Positions 51,424-60,828 are shown, counted from the stretch's first letter. The stretch is DNA of 64,000 bases from Ardenticatenia bacterium (GCA_030949995.1 JAUZRY010000107.1:62001-126000), one strand, 5' to 3'. The notes: generated from the sequence alone by a model not told the origin. Numbers and translations: made by a program.

Positions 51424-51798
51424 CTACGTGGAATCTTGGGAGGAGAGAGGGCCCGGAGTCAGTGGGCTGGCCGAGAAGATGCGGTTGAAGCGCTCCTCGA
51501 GCATCTGGGGCAGGCCGTCAACCAGCTCGCGGAACTGGAGGACGAGCTGTTCGCCCGCAGGAGTCAGGCGCGTGCCACCACCGCCAGCCCCACCCACTTG
51601 ACTCTCCACCAGAGGAAAGCCGAGGCGCTCCTCCATTTCGTGGATCTTGGCCCACGCGGTGCGAAATTGGATACCCATCTGTTTGGCGGCCGCGTTGATC
51701 GAACCCGTCTGCTGGACGGTCTCCAGGAGTCGCACCCGCCACAGCGTGAGAATCACTTCGCCTTCATCCTCGATCCAGACGTTCAGCCGGGGTCGCAT
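51424..51798 (-). CDS. ModE-like LysR-type HTH regulator without sensor domain
   Basis: The 124-residue protein has a winged-helix of the ModE N-terminal type (LWRVRLLETVQQTGSINAAA, MGIQFRTAWAKIHEMEERLG, FPLVESQVGGAGGGGTRLTP). The molybdate-binding MOP domains of full ModE are absent. Short forms like this are common, and many lie near molybdenum genes; moeA is two genes downstream. ATG 51798 follows AAAGGAGCG. Confidence 0.88.
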   Translation of the reverse strand: MRPRLNVWIEDEGEVILTLWRVRLLETVQQTGSINAAAKQMGIQFRTAWAKIHEMEERLGFPLVESQVGGAGGGGTRLTPAGEQLVLQFRELVDGLPQMLEERFNRIFSASPLTPGPLSSQDST

Positions 51799-52016
51799 GA
51801 CGCTCCTTTCCGCGTGGCGATCCTGTCCAGGAATGGCCCACCTGCGGGGATTATAGGCCTTCACGCGGAAGATGTCAACGGGAACTTGCCCCTTTTGTGG
51901 AACCGTGATAGGCTAGGCCAAGGTCTCACCTCTGCTTTCCACAGGACATACCGTGACCGTGACCCGTGGAGGTGTCCACCGTCGCACAGAACTTCACCAC
52001 ACCAGGAGCACAGGCG

Positions 52017-52655
52017 ATGGATTCCGTGCGCACACAGACAGTTGGCACGTTTCTGGACGAGCTGGCCAGCGCCAACTCGGCGCCGGGCGGAGGGGCAGCC
52101 TCGGCGTTGGCCGGGGCTATGGGGGCCGCGCTGGTGGCGATGGTCGCCCAGCTCACGCTTGGCCGTAAGAAGTACGCCCAGGTGGAAGATGAGATGCGCC
52201 GCCTGCTCGCCAGGGCCGAAGCGGCCCGCGCGGAGTTGACCAAGCTGGCGGACTTGGACGCCGAAGTGTTCAACCGGGTCATGGAGGCCTATCGGATGCC
52301 CAAGGGCACCGAAGTTGAACGGGCTGAGCGGGCACGGGCTATCCAAGCTGCCCTCAAGGACGCCACCCACGTCCCCCTGCGCGTGGCCGAGCAGGCTGTC
52401 CACGTGTTAGCGTTGGCCCAGGAGGCCGCCGACAAAGGCAACGTGAACGTCATCAGCGACGCTGGCGCCGGAGTCGTGCTGGCCGACGCGGCCCTCGAGA
52501 TGGCTGCCCTCAACGTGGCCATCAACTTGGCCCTCATCGAAGACGAGGAGTTCTCGCGGGAAGCCCGCCGCCAACTGGAGGCATACCGAGCAGAACGGGA
52601 TCGGCTCAAGGCACCTGTCCTCGAGACCGTCTACCGCCGCATTGGCGGTTCCTAG
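52017..52655 (+). CDS. fchA: methenyltetrahydrofolate cyclohydrolase (FchA/FTCD C-terminal family)
   Basis: The 212-residue protein matches the cyclodeaminase/cyclohydrolase family. It has ELASANSAPGGGAASALAGA with its Gly-rich folate-binding signature, LTLGRKKYAQVEDEM, and GNVNVISDAGAGVVLADAAL. It converts methenyl-THF to formyl-THF or deaminates formimino-THF. With folD directly downstream and fhs in the same stretch, the cyclohydrolase role is favoured. ATG 52017 follows AGGAG; a GTG at 51966 is an alternative. Confidence 0.9.
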   Translation: MDSVRTQTVGTFLDELASANSAPGGGAASALAGAMGAALVAMVAQLTLGRKKYAQVEDEMRRLLARAEAARAELTKLADLDAEVFNRVMEAYRMPKGTEVERAERARAIQAALKDATHVPLRVAEQAVHVLALAQEAADKGNVNVISDAGAGVVLADAALEMAALNVAINLALIEDEEFSREARRQLEAYRAERDRLKAPVLETVYRRIGGS

Positions 52656-52677
52656 CGGACGCATGGTCCCGTTCTGG

Positions 52678-52715
52678 GCGGAGAGGGGCAGTGGGCGTTG
52701 GCCCCTGTGCTCCGC
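52678..52715 (+). terminator. intercistronic hairpin between fchA and folD
   Basis: GCGGAG-AGGGGC pairs with GCCCCT-(GTG)-CTCCGC around an 11-nt loop, with no U-tract. It may modulate the message rather than end it. Confidence 0.4.
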
Positions 52716-52798
52716 TCTAGGTGCCTTGGATCCCAACCATGTCGTGTGGAAGCCCAGTGGAAGCCCACGGCAATGAGCGAATCCCACAGGAGGCACCG

Positions 52799-53674
52799 AT
52801 GGCTACACTCCTCGACGGTCGTTCCCTCGCCCGAACCTTACGAGAACAGCTCCAGGCCAAAGCCGAGGCGTGGTCCAACCGCTCAGGACACATTCCCACC
52901 TTGGCCCTCCTCCGGGCCGGTGCCGACGAGGCCCTGCTAAGCCATGCTCGGAGTGTGCGCCGCACGTTCGAGCGGGCCGGTTTCGGCTTTCAGGAAATTG
53001 AGATGCCGGCTGAGAGCACCACAGAGGCCCTTGTCGAGGAAGTGCGCCGGCTGAACGGCGAACCAGGCGTCCATGGCATCCTCATCCAGGAGCCCTTGCC
53101 GGCTCACGTGGACCACAACGCCGTGGTTGAGGCCCTGAACCCGTTGAAGGACGTGGACGGCGTCCACCCCCTCAATGCCGGCCGCCTGCTCCAACAACGG
53201 GGCCGCTACCACGTGAGCTCCACTCCCTTGGGCGGCATCACCCTCTTGGAGCGCTACGGGATTACGTTTCAGGGTGCACTGGCCGTCGTGGTGGGGCGGA
53301 GCAACATTGTAGGCAAGCCCTTGGCCCTTTTGCTGCTCCACCGACACGCCACCGTGGTGCTCTGTCACTCCCGCACCAAGGGGCTGGCCGAGCTCACCCG
53401 CCAGGCCGACATCCTCTGTGTGGCCGTGGGGCGGGCGGGCCTGATCACCGGGGAGATGGTGAAACCTGGCGCCACCGTGGTGGACTTCGGCATCAACGTT
53501 GTGGACGGCCACTTGGTCGGCGACGTGGCCTTCGATTCCGTTGCCGAGCGGGCTGGCGCGCTCACTCCTGTGCCCGGGGGCACTGGCCCTGTAACGGCTG
53601 CCATGCTGCTCCGTAACACCCTGCAGGCGGCCCAGTGGCTGGCTGAGCAGAACAACACGGGCACTGCGACATAG
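52799..53674 (+). CDS. folD: FolD-family methylenetetrahydrofolate dehydrogenase lacking the cyclohydrolase residues
   Basis: The 291-residue FolD fold is clear: GILIQEPLPAHVDHN, PLKDVDGVHPLN, VVVGRSNIVGKPLALLLL, and LTPVPGGTGPVTAAMLLRNT. At the catalytic helix, where FolD has Y-x3-K, this protein reads LLSHARSVRRTFERAGF, so Tyr is His49 and the essential Lys is Val53. That Lys is required for the cyclohydrolase step, so the protein is predicted to be a dehydrogenase only. ATG 52799 follows AGGAGG. It probably forms a C1 pathway with FchA and Fhs. Confidence 0.9.
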   Translation: MATLLDGRSLARTLREQLQAKAEAWSNRSGHIPTLALLRAGADEALLSHARSVRRTFERAGFGFQEIEMPAESTTEALVEEVRRLNGEPGVHGILIQEPLPAHVDHNAVVEALNPLKDVDGVHPLNAGRLLQQRGRYHVSSTPLGGITLLERYGITFQGALAVVVGRSNIVGKPLALLLLHRHATVVLCHSRTKGLAELTRQADILCVAVGRAGLITGEMVKPGATVVDFGINVVDGHLVGDVAFDSVAERAGALTPVPGGTGPVTAAMLLRNTLQAAQWLAEQNNTGTAT

Positions 53675-53716
53675 GGGCAAGCAGACCTCAAGCTTCATGA
53701 GAGGGATAAGCGCACA

Positions 53717-54073
53717 GTGGAGTTCTCCCTGTTCGGGCGTTCCGTCGGCTTCCTGAACAACTGGTATTCGGCCCAACTGGCAGCGGCCTACTACACGTGG
53801 GTCACTGTGACCCTGGTGGGCACCATTCAGGTGGCGGCAGGCCACTTCCGGCGTCCGGAACTGGCCTGGTTTCGCTCGGCCACGTGGTGCAAGGTGCTCG
53901 GACTGGTGCTCTGGGCAGGGGGCCTCATGGCCTTTTACATCACCCAATACCGCCTGCTCTTCGCGCCGGGCCCGGCGTCCGGAGAAGCAGCCCTTCTCTT
54001 CGGGCTCGCCACGCTAACGGCATGGGCCCTGGTTCGGGCCGTGGCTCTCGTGCGGGCGTGGGCCCGGCGATGA
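53717..54073 (+). CDS. small multi-pass membrane protein of unknown function
   Basis: The 118-residue protein (GTG 53717) has three hydrophobic segments, around AAYYTWVTVTLVGTIQVAAG, LGLVLWAGGLMAFYI and LLFGLATLTAWALVRAVALV. I do not recognise a family. It lies between folD and the PAP2 gene, and its stop overlaps the PAP2 ORF, so it is probably real and co-transcribed. Confidence 0.6.
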   Translation: MEFSLFGRSVGFLNNWYSAQLAAAYYTWVTVTLVGTIQVAAGHFRRPELAWFRSATWCKVLGLVLWAGGLMAFYITQYRLLFAPGPASGEAALLFGLATLTAWALVRAVALVRAWARR

Positions 54074-54087
54074 CGCGGAGGTGTCAT

Positions 54088-54648
54088 GTGGATTACGCCC
54101 TCTTCCGCCTGATCAACGGCCTCGCCGGGCGCTCTCCTCCTGCCGACGAGCTCATGCGCCTGCTGGCCACGGATTACATGGTGCCCACTACGGCCATGAG
54201 CCTGCTGGTGTGGCTCTGGTTCAGCGGTGAACGGGGCCGCCAGCACCACGTGCTCATGGCCTTGGTGGCCTTCGTGGCCGCCAACATGGTGGTCAAGGCC
54301 ATGAACTTGGTCTACTTCCGGCCCCGTCCGTTCACCAACGACGATGTCACGTTGCTCTTTTACCACCCGAGCGACTCGTCGTTTCCGGCCAACTCGGCCG
54401 CGGCTCTCTGGAGCCTGGCCTGGGCCATCTGGCGCCTGGACCCCAAGCTTGGCCGGTGGCTGGTCGTCCTCGCCCTGCTCATGGGCATCAGCCGCATCTA
54501 CGTGGGCGTTCACTATCCCCTCGATATTGTCGGAGGCGCGCTTATCGGCATCGGCTGTGCTCGCTGGAGCGTGAGCCGCGCCGGGCCGCGCCTGGAGATG
54601 GTCTTCGACCGCCTCATCTCCACGTTGCGTCGGTTGGCCATAGCCTGA
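54088..54648 (+). CDS. PAP2-family membrane phosphatase with an altered second motif
   Basis: The 186-residue protein has several membrane segments and PAP2 motif 1 (KAMNLVYFRPRPF, K-x6-RP) and motif 3 (SRIYVGVHYPLDIVGG, SR-x5-H-x3-D). Motif 2, normally PSGH/PSDH, reads FPANSAAAL, so the proton-donor His is Ser. Family members dephosphorylate undecaprenyl pyrophosphate or lipid phosphates. GTG 54088 has GGAGGTG at a suitable distance; ATG 54070 overlapping the previous stop is the alternative. Confidence 0.85.
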   Translation: MDYALFRLINGLAGRSPPADELMRLLATDYMVPTTAMSLLVWLWFSGERGRQHHVLMALVAFVAANMVVKAMNLVYFRPRPFTNDDVTLLFYHPSDSSFPANSAAALWSLAWAIWRLDPKLGRWLVVLALLMGISRIYVGVHYPLDIVGGALIGIGCARWSVSRAGPRLEMVFDRLISTLRRLAIA

Positions 54649-54688
54649 GAGGACTGCCCCCCCAAACTGTCAGAGCAAGGAGGCTGAA

Positions 54689-56058
54689 ATGATGACCACT
54701 TCAGGCAACGATGCCATCCCGTCCCCTCAGCGTCCCCACTTGCAGGCCCCGCTTCCCGGCCCCCGCGCCGCTGCCGTTCTCGAGCGCGACCGGGACCTCA
54801 TTTCTCCCAGCTACACGCGCAGCTATCCCTTCGTGATGGCCCGCGGGGAGCGTGTCTGGGTGTGGGATGTGGACGAGAACGTCTACCTGGACATGACGGC
54901 CGGCATCGCCGTGACCAACGTCGGCCACGCCCACCCTCGCGTGGTGGCCGCCGTGCAGGAACAGGCCGCGCGATTTCTGCACATGTCCGGCACCGACTTC
55001 TACTACGAGCTCCAAATCCACCTGGCAGAGCGGTTGAGCGCCATCGCGCCTGGCGAGGCGCCCAAGCGCATCTTCTACACCAACTCCGGCGCGGAGAGCG
55101 TGGAAGCCGCCCTGAAGCTGGCCCGCTACGTGACCGGCCGACCACGGGTGCTGGCCTTCATCGGTGCCTTCCACGGCCGGACGATGGGTGCCCTCTCGCT
55201 CACGGGGAGCAAGCCTGTCCACCGCCGTGGCTTTGCCCCCCCTGATGCCCGAGGTCATTCATGTGCCCTATGCCTATTGTTACCGGTGTCCGGTCAACCA
55301 CACCTACCCCACATGTGGCGTTGCCTGCCTTGACTGGATCGAAGAGCAAGTCTTCGCCCACTTGAGCTCGCCGGAGGAGGTCGCCGCCATCGTGGTGGAG
55401 CCGATTCAGGGCGAGGGCGGCTACATCGTGCCCCCGCCAGACTTCCTCCCCAAGTTGCGCGCCCCTGTGCGACCGCCATGGCATCCTGCTCGTCGCCGAC
55501 GAGATCCAGACCGGCATCGGCCGCACGGGCCGCTGGTTCGCCAGCGAGCACTGGCACGTCGTCCCCGACATTATCTGTGTGGCCAAGGGCATTGCCAGCG
55601 GCCTGCCCTTGGGCGCCATGATCGCCCCGAAGGAGCTCATGACGTGGCCGCCAGGGGCACACGCCAACACGTTCGGAGGGAACCCGTTGGCCTGTGCTGC
55701 TGCCCTGGCCACCTTGGACGTCATCGAGGAGGAGGGCCTGCTGGAGAACGCTCAGCGCCAGGGAGAGCGCCTGGCAGAAGGGCTGCGCGCCCTGGCCGCC
55801 CGCCACGAGGTGATTGGCGACGTGCGGGGCATGGGCCTCATGGTGGGCGCCGAGCTGGTCGTCGACCGTGCCTCCCGCCGCCCGGCCACCGAGCTCCGCA
55901 ATCGCCTCGTCCAAGCGTGTTTTCAGCGTGGCCTCCTGATTTTGGGCGCCGGCACCAACGTGATCCGGTTCATGCCGGCCCTCAATGTCCGCGCGGAGGA
56001 AATTGACCTGGCCCTCGAGCTGCTGAACGATGCTCTGGGCGAGGTGCTGGAATCGTAA
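54689..56058 (+). CDS. class III PLP-dependent aminotransferase, two apparent frameshifts
   Basis: Three frames join into a ~455-residue enzyme. The first has [40 protein letters not shown] and [17 protein letters not shown]. The second has [20 protein letters not shown]. The third has the PLP Asp and Lys regions ([13 protein letters not shown] and [13 protein letters not shown]) and [20 protein letters not shown]. It resembles 4-aminobutyrate/acetyl-ornithine-type transaminases; the substrate is open. Breaks are at ~55237 (seven C) and ~55470. ATG 54689 follows AAGGAGG. Confidence 0.9.
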
Positions 56059-56104
56059 GCGGCAACACATCACGATGCACACGATGTTGTCAAAGGAGAA
56101 CACC

Positions 56105-57901
56105 ATGTCCACATCCAGACGCGCCGTGCCGTCCGACCTGGAGATCGCCCGCGCAGCCCGGCTCAAGCCCATCGTCGAGATTGCCCGCTCAGTGGGCCTC
56201 GAGGAAGAGGACCTCCACCTGTACGGCCGGTTTAAAGCCAAGGTGGACCTGAACGTGCTCACCAAGTGGCGCGCGCGCCCTCCTGGCAAGTACGTGATCG
56301 TCACGGCCATGACGCCCACACCCTTCGGGGAAGGGAAGACCACCACCGCCATTGGGATCGTCCAGGGGCTTGGTCGGCTGGGAAAACAGGCTGCTGTCTG
56401 CCTACGCCAGCCATCCCTGGGCCCCACGTTTAGCATCAAGGGCGGGGCTGCCGGCGGGGGCTTCGCCCAAGTGGTGCCCATGGAAGAGTTCAACCTCCAC
56501 CTCACCGGCGACGTCCACGCCGTGGCTGTCGCCCACAACCTCTGTGCGGCAGCCCTCGACGCCCGCCTCATGCACGAGCGCAACTACCCGGACGAGCGCT
56601 GGGCCCGCAGAACGAGAAGCACGGCCTATCCCGACGGGCTGCCCCGTCTCAACATCGACCCATACACCATCACGTGGGGCCGAGTGGTGGACGTGAACGA
56701 CCGGGCCCTGCGCCACGTCGTTGTTGGGTTGGGGGAGAAGTGGGACGGGTATCCCCGCGAGGCCCACTTTGACATTGCCGTGGCCTCCGAAGTGATGGCC
56801 ATCCTGGCGCTCATTCGCGGTGAAGACACCCGTTCGGCCCTCCACGACTTGCGCCGGAGGCTGGGGAACATTGTCGTAGCCTACACGTATGAGGGCCGTC
56901 CGGTCACAGCCGAGGATTTGGGGGTGGCCGGAGCCATGACCGTGCTCTTGAAGGAGGCCATTCACCCCAACCTGATGCAAACGCTGGAGGGACAACCGGC
57001 TTTCGTTCACGCCGGCCCCTTTGCCAACATTGCCCACGGCAACAGCTCCATCCTGGCCGACGCGGTAGCCCTCCGGCTGGTGGACTACGTGGTTACCGAG
57101 GCCGGATTCGGGGCCGACATGGGTTTGGAGAAGTTCTGTCACATTAAGTGCCGCACATCGGGCCTGCGCCCTGACGCCGTGGTGCTGGTGGCCACGGTAC
57201 GTGCCCTGAAGCTCCACGGCGGCGGTCCGCCGGTGACGCCCGGGCGTCCCCTGCCGGCCGAGTACACGGAGGAGCGTTTGGACCTCGTGGAACGCGGGTG
57301 TGCGAATCTGGCCTGGCACATTGGCATTGCCCGGGCCTTCGGCTTACCCGTGGTGGTGGCCATTAACCGTTTCCCCACCGACACCGAGGCTGAGATCGAG
57401 CTCGTGCGGCGGGCCGCCTTGGAGGCCGGGGCGCTGGCCGCTGTGCCCGCCACGCACTGGGCTGAGGGAGGAGCTGGGGCCGTGGCCCTTGCCGAGGCCG
57501 TGGCCACCGCCTGTGAGCGCCCCTCGGCCTTTCGTTACCTGTACGAGCCCCAGTGGTCGCTCAAGCGCAAGATCGAGACCATTGCCACCACGCTCTACGG
57601 CGCAGCAGGTGTGGAATACACGCCCGAGGCTGAAGCCCAAATTCGCCGCTACGAGGAGAGCGGATTCGGGGAGTTGGCCATCTGCATGGCGAAGACACCA
57701 CTCTCCCTTTCCCACGATCCCAGCGTGAAAGGTGTGCCACGCCACTTCGTGCTGCCCGTGCGCAACGTGCGCCTCAGCGCCGGAGCCGGGTTCGTCTACC
57801 CCATCTGTGGTGACATTCGCACGATGCCTGGCCTCCCGGCCACTCCCAACTTCATGCAGGTGGACATTGATGAGGACGGCCAAATTGTGGGCCTCTTTTG
57901 A
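56105..57901 (+). CDS. fhs: formate--tetrahydrofolate ligase
   Basis: The 598-residue enzyme makes 10-formyl-THF from formate, THF and ATP. It has the P-loop TPTPFGEGKTTTAIG, RQPSLGPTFSIKGGAAGGGF, the monovalent-cation/folate region EAGFGADMGLEKFCHIKCR and the C-terminal AGAGFVYPICGDIRTMPGLP. It is longer than the common ~555 residues, mainly through an N-terminal extension and an inserted segment. With FchA and FolD upstream it completes formate-to-methylene-THF conversion. ATG 56105 follows AAAGGAG. Confidence 0.96.
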   Translation: MSTSRRAVPSDLEIARAARLKPIVEIARSVGLEEEDLHLYGRFKAKVDLNVLTKWRARPPGKYVIVTAMTPTPFGEGKTTTAIGIVQGLGRLGKQAAVCLRQPSLGPTFSIKGGAAGGGFAQVVPMEEFNLHLTGDVHAVAVAHNLCAAALDARLMHERNYPDERWARRTRSTAYPDGLPRLNIDPYTITWGRVVDVNDRALRHVVVGLGEKWDGYPREAHFDIAVASEVMAILALIRGEDTRSALHDLRRRLGNIVVAYTYEGRPVTAEDLGVAGAMTVLLKEAIHPNLMQTLEGQPAFVHAGPFANIAHGNSSILADAVALRLVDYVVTEAGFGADMGLEKFCHIKCRTSGLRPDAVVLVATVRALKLHGGGPPVTPGRPLPAEYTEERLDLVERGCANLAWHIGIARAFGLPVVVAINRFPTDTEAEIELVRRAALEAGALAAVPATHWAEGGAGAVALAEAVATACERPSAFRYLYEPQWSLKRKIETIATTLYGAAGVEYTPEAEAQIRRYEESGFGELAICMAKTPLSLSHDPSVKGVPRHFVLPVRNVRLSAGAGFVYPICGDIRTMPGLPATPNFMQVDIDEDGQIVGLF

Positions 57902-57937
57902 GGCCCACCTCCTCCCGCACAGCCTCCTCCGGGATGC

Positions 57938-58483
57938 CTATTTGCGCTCGGAAGTTGCGGTTGACCGGCGTGCCCCCCACCACCAGAGGGCGGCCACGGC
58001 CAAGAAGGGAACCAGGCAGAGCAAGGACCCCAGGCTCAAGGACGTGCCGGGCGGCGTGGCCGTCACCGAGAAGGTAGTCTCGCCCGTGCCGGCCGGCCCG
58101 CTCAAGGTGAGACGAACCCACCAGAGCCCCTCGGCATCAAAGGGCACCTGAATGGTGAACCGCTCCGGTCCCAACAGCGATGAGGTGCGTGTGCCCGTGT
58201 AGGTCACCTCGGCAAGATGGCCGTCGTCGGGCCAGACGCGCGCCGAGACGGTGGTGCCGGCGGGCACGGGGGCCCCTTCCTCAAGCGTGGCTTCCACGGA
58301 GAGGCGGCCACCTCCCACATCCGGGTCGGCCCAGACGGAGACGATGTAGGGGCCTACCTTCTGTTCCGCCACGACCAAGATCGGGGCGCCCGAGTGAGCC
58401 AAGGCCGGCTGTTCCACCATTGGGGCACCCACGAGGGCAACCAACACCAAGAACAGGACAAACGGGCCAATTCGCCTCATCAT
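57938..58483 (-). CDS. secreted/membrane-anchored Ig-like protein of the copper operon
   Basis: The 181-residue protein has a signal peptide (FVLFLVLVALVGAPMVEQPA), a beta-rich domain (YIVSVWADPDVGGGRLSVEA...GLWWVRLTLSGPAG), then a C-terminal membrane helix (LLCLVPFLAVAALWWWG) and a basic tail. It resembles FixH/CtaG-associated accessory proteins only loosely. It overlaps the upstream NapH-like gene (ATG 58483 within its stop), so it belongs to the same transcript. No metal motif is evident. Confidence 0.7.
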   Translation of the reverse strand: MMRRIGPFVLFLVLVALVGAPMVEQPALAHSGAPILVVAEQKVGPYIVSVWADPDVGGGRLSVEATLEEGAPVPAGTTVSARVWPDDGHLAEVTYTGTRTSSLLGPERFTIQVPFDAEGLWWVRLTLSGPAGTGETTFSVTATPPGTSLSLGSLLCLVPFLAVAALWWWGARRSTATSERK

Positions 58484-59925
58484 GCCAGGAATGTCCCCCT
58501 CATTTCCATGGGTTGGAGCATGAGCCACACGGCCGTGAGGGCCAACAGGCCGATGAGGATGGCCCAAGGCAGGAAGGCAGTCCAGGGCTTTTGGGGAGCA
58601 TCACGGCAGGCCAGACGATAGGCCACCAGCCAACTTCCCCACGTGCCCAAGGCGATGAACCCCAGCTCCAATGCGTCCAGCCATTCTAGAGGCACGGCCG
58701 GTCCGAGCTCCCAGCGGGGCCTGCCCAACCAGAAGCTGCCGGTGAGCTCACCCACCAGGTTTTGCACAATGGGCACCACTCCCCAGAAGCCGATCAGAAC
58801 GTGGAACAGGTAATGGGCGGCCCACACGCCCATGCCAAAGGGCACCAGCGCGTACACGTAGCGCATGACCACGGCCAAGAGGGGCTCAGCCCGGCCACTC
58901 CAGGTGCGGGAGAGCCACCCGGCTCCGCCTAGCAAGAGGGCTGGCTCGACCACCAGCGCGCCCAGGAAGATCAGGCCGAGCACAGGCCATTCGGAGGTGG
59001 TGCCCAGTTGGGAGGCCAACCACGCTTCCAGGGCGTACACTGGGCTGACCATGCCGAAGGCGTTCAGCAAAGCCCCAAAGGTGAACACCGTGACCAGTGC
59101 GGCCACATCGGGGCGCCGCCAGAGGCGCCCCACGCCGGAGCGCAGGCGGTCCTGCCAAAGTTCGCTGCCTGGCAGGCGAAAACGGATGCCCACATTCTCA
59201 TGAGGGCAGGCGTGGATACAATCCAGGCAGAAGGTGCAGTCCATGTTGCCGTACTTTTTTTCCTGGAAGAGCCACAGCTCGCATCCTCGCTGGGCTTCAT
59301 GTCCTCGAAAACAATCCTTTGTGGTGCAGGAGGCACACACATCGTGGTTCCGCACCGCAATTTCCAACGGGGAAATGAGCGACCCCACGAAGTTGAACTG
59401 CCCAATGGGACACAGGTACTTGCAAAACGGAGCACCGCGAAACAGGCCGTTCACTGCCAAGGCAACGAGAAAATAGGCCACAATGACCCACGCTGTCCAC
59501 CACGGGCTGGCCCAGAGGTCAAAGAGCTCGTAGGCGAAGAGGAAGGCAGCCAGCAACACCACACCAGGCCACTTGGAGCGCAAGGGGCGCGGCCACATCC
59601 AACGAGCGCGCCCCAGGCGCTCGGCCACCAGGCGCGGCCACATGAACGGACACGCCATGCAGAAGGCGTTGCCAAAGATCAGCAGGGCGAGCACGACAAA
59701 GCCACGGTAGTGCAGCCACGTGACGGTGGTGGCCAGGTTCTTGGGCGCCAGTTGTGGGCCCGTGAGGCCGTCCCACACGAGGAGCGCTGCCACGAGCAGC
59801 AGGGGCACCTGCAGGGCCGAGCGGGCATGTCGCCAACGCAGGAATCGCCCCACCAGCGGCCAAGTGATCATGTCGGCCGAAGGTTCGTGTACTGAGCCGA
59901 CACGCTCGATCACGCCCATCGCCAT
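58480..59925 (-). CDS. NapH/NosR-C-like membrane polyferredoxin
   Basis: The 481-residue protein has about ten hydrophobic segments and two membrane-side Cys-Pro motifs (GNAFCMACPFMWP and CKYLCPIGQFN) typical of NapH and NosR. Two [4Fe-4S] binding motifs follow (CASCTTKDC... and CTFCLDCIHACPHENVG). Such proteins pass electrons from quinol to periplasmic enzymes or maturation factors. The operon partners (SCO1, PCuAC, YtkA-like, NosL domain) point to copper-enzyme assembly. ATG 59925 follows AGGGGGA. Confidence 0.85.
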   Translation of the reverse strand: MAMGVIERVGSVHEPSADMITWPLVGRFLRWRHARSALQVPLLLVAALLVWDGLTGPQLAPKNLATTVTWLHYRGFVVLALLIFGNAFCMACPFMWPRLVAERLGRARWMWPRPLRSKWPGVVLLAAFLFAYELFDLWASPWWTAWVIVAYFLVALAVNGLFRGAPFCKYLCPIGQFNFVGSLISPLEIAVRNHDVCASCTTKDCFRGHEAQRGCELWLFQEKKYGNMDCTFCLDCIHACPHENVGIRFRLPGSELWQDRLRSGVGRLWRRPDVAALVTVFTFGALLNAFGMVSPVYALEAWLASQLGTTSEWPVLGLIFLGALVVEPALLLGGAGWLSRTWSGRAEPLLAVVMRYVYALVPFGMGVWAAHYLFHVLIGFWGVVPIVQNLVGELTGSFWLGRPRWELGPAVPLEWLDALELGFIALGTWGSWLVAYRLACRDAPQKPWTAFLPWAILIGLLALTAVWLMLQPMEMRGTFLA

Positions 59926-59938
59926 TCCCCCTGCTCGC

Positions 59939-60343
59939 TCATTTGGCCCGCACGCCCGGCACGTCCACCGTGTGCTCGAAGGGGCGGCCATCCGGCCACG
60001 TGCCCCGCACGGCGATGAACCAATCCCCGCCCATCGTGAACGTCAGGGTGGCCACGTACCGCCCCGGCTCCACCTCTTCGGCCTGGACAATGACGGGCTT
60101 CATGCCGGCGTGATTCATGTTGCCCTCGATCTCCAGCGTCATCCCGCTCACCGGTGCCCCTTCAGCATCACGCAATGTAATGGTCACAGTGGTCGGCTCG
60201 CCTGTGCGCGGGGGCATCGGCTCAACAACCACAGTGATGCCCTCGTCTGTGGATTCCAGGCGATTGCGCTGACAGGCTACCACAGCGCTCATCACACTCA
60301 TGACCACCAGCATGACTAACCACCATCTGCGTGTTGTGTTCAC
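59939..60343 (-). CDS. YtkA/FixH-like lipoprotein
   Basis: The 134-residue protein has a lipoprotein signal (SAVVAC) and a YtkA-like beta-sandwich (PPRTGEPTTVTITLRDAEGA, GNMNHAGMKPVIVQ, EPGRYVATLTFTMGGDWFIA). The Met/His-rich loop GNMNHAGM could bind copper. It starts with GTG 60343, overlapping the PCuAC stop by 4 bp. It probably assists copper delivery outside the membrane. Confidence 0.82.
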   Translation of the reverse strand: MNTTRRWWLVMLVVMSVMSAVVACQRNRLESTDEGITVVVEPMPPRTGEPTTVTITLRDAEGAPVSGMTLEIEGNMNHAGMKPVIVQAEEVEPGRYVATLTFTMGGDWFIAVRGTWPDGRPFEHTVDVPGVRAK

Positions 60344-60828
60344 GGTGACACCTCCACGTTTACGGTGATGGGATCACTCTGCTCAAGGATCAAGGTGAGA
60401 GAGAACCGGTCGCCGGGACGCAGCGGTTGGCGCACGCCCATCAACATGACGTGATATCCGCCCGGTTCGAATACAACCCGCTCGCCTGCAGGAATGGGCA
60501 CGCCGTCGGTCACGGGCACCATGCGGGCCACCCCCTCCTCCACGCGGGTCTGGTGAAGTTCGGCCTTCTCGGCCACTGTGGTGGTGACACGCAGCAAGCG
60601 GTCAGGCTGATCCCCGCTGTTGATGAGGGTGAAATACACGGCCCCTATGCTGCCCATGCTCTTCTCCTCGCCCTGCGAGCCGGCCGGATGGCTTCCCCCG
60701 CTGGCCGTGGGGCGGGCCCACGCGGCCTCCACTTGGAGACGGGGCCCATTGGCCGTGGCGGGACCACACCCGAAGGCCAACGCCAGGAACAGCAGAAAGA
60801 TGGTCCATGTTCTCGCGTAAGCGTGCAC
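60340..60828 (-). CDS. PCu(A)C-type periplasmic copper chaperone
   Basis: The 162-residue protein has a lipobox-like LAFGC and the copper-binding PCuAC motif. The first His and Met are in ELHQTRVEEGVARM, followed by PIPAGERVVFEPGGYHVMLM with the His-x-Met pair. Such proteins load Cu(I) onto CuA sites, working with SCO1, which is encoded just upstream. GTG 60828 follows AGAGGTG. Confidence 0.93.
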   Translation of the reverse strand: MHAYARTWTIFLLFLALAFGCGPATANGPRLQVEAAWARPTASGGSHPAGSQGEEKSMGSIGAVYFTLINSGDQPDRLLRVTTTVAEKAELHQTRVEEGVARMVPVTDGVPIPAGERVVFEPGGYHVMLMGVRQPLRPGDRFSLTLILEQSDPITVNVEVSP

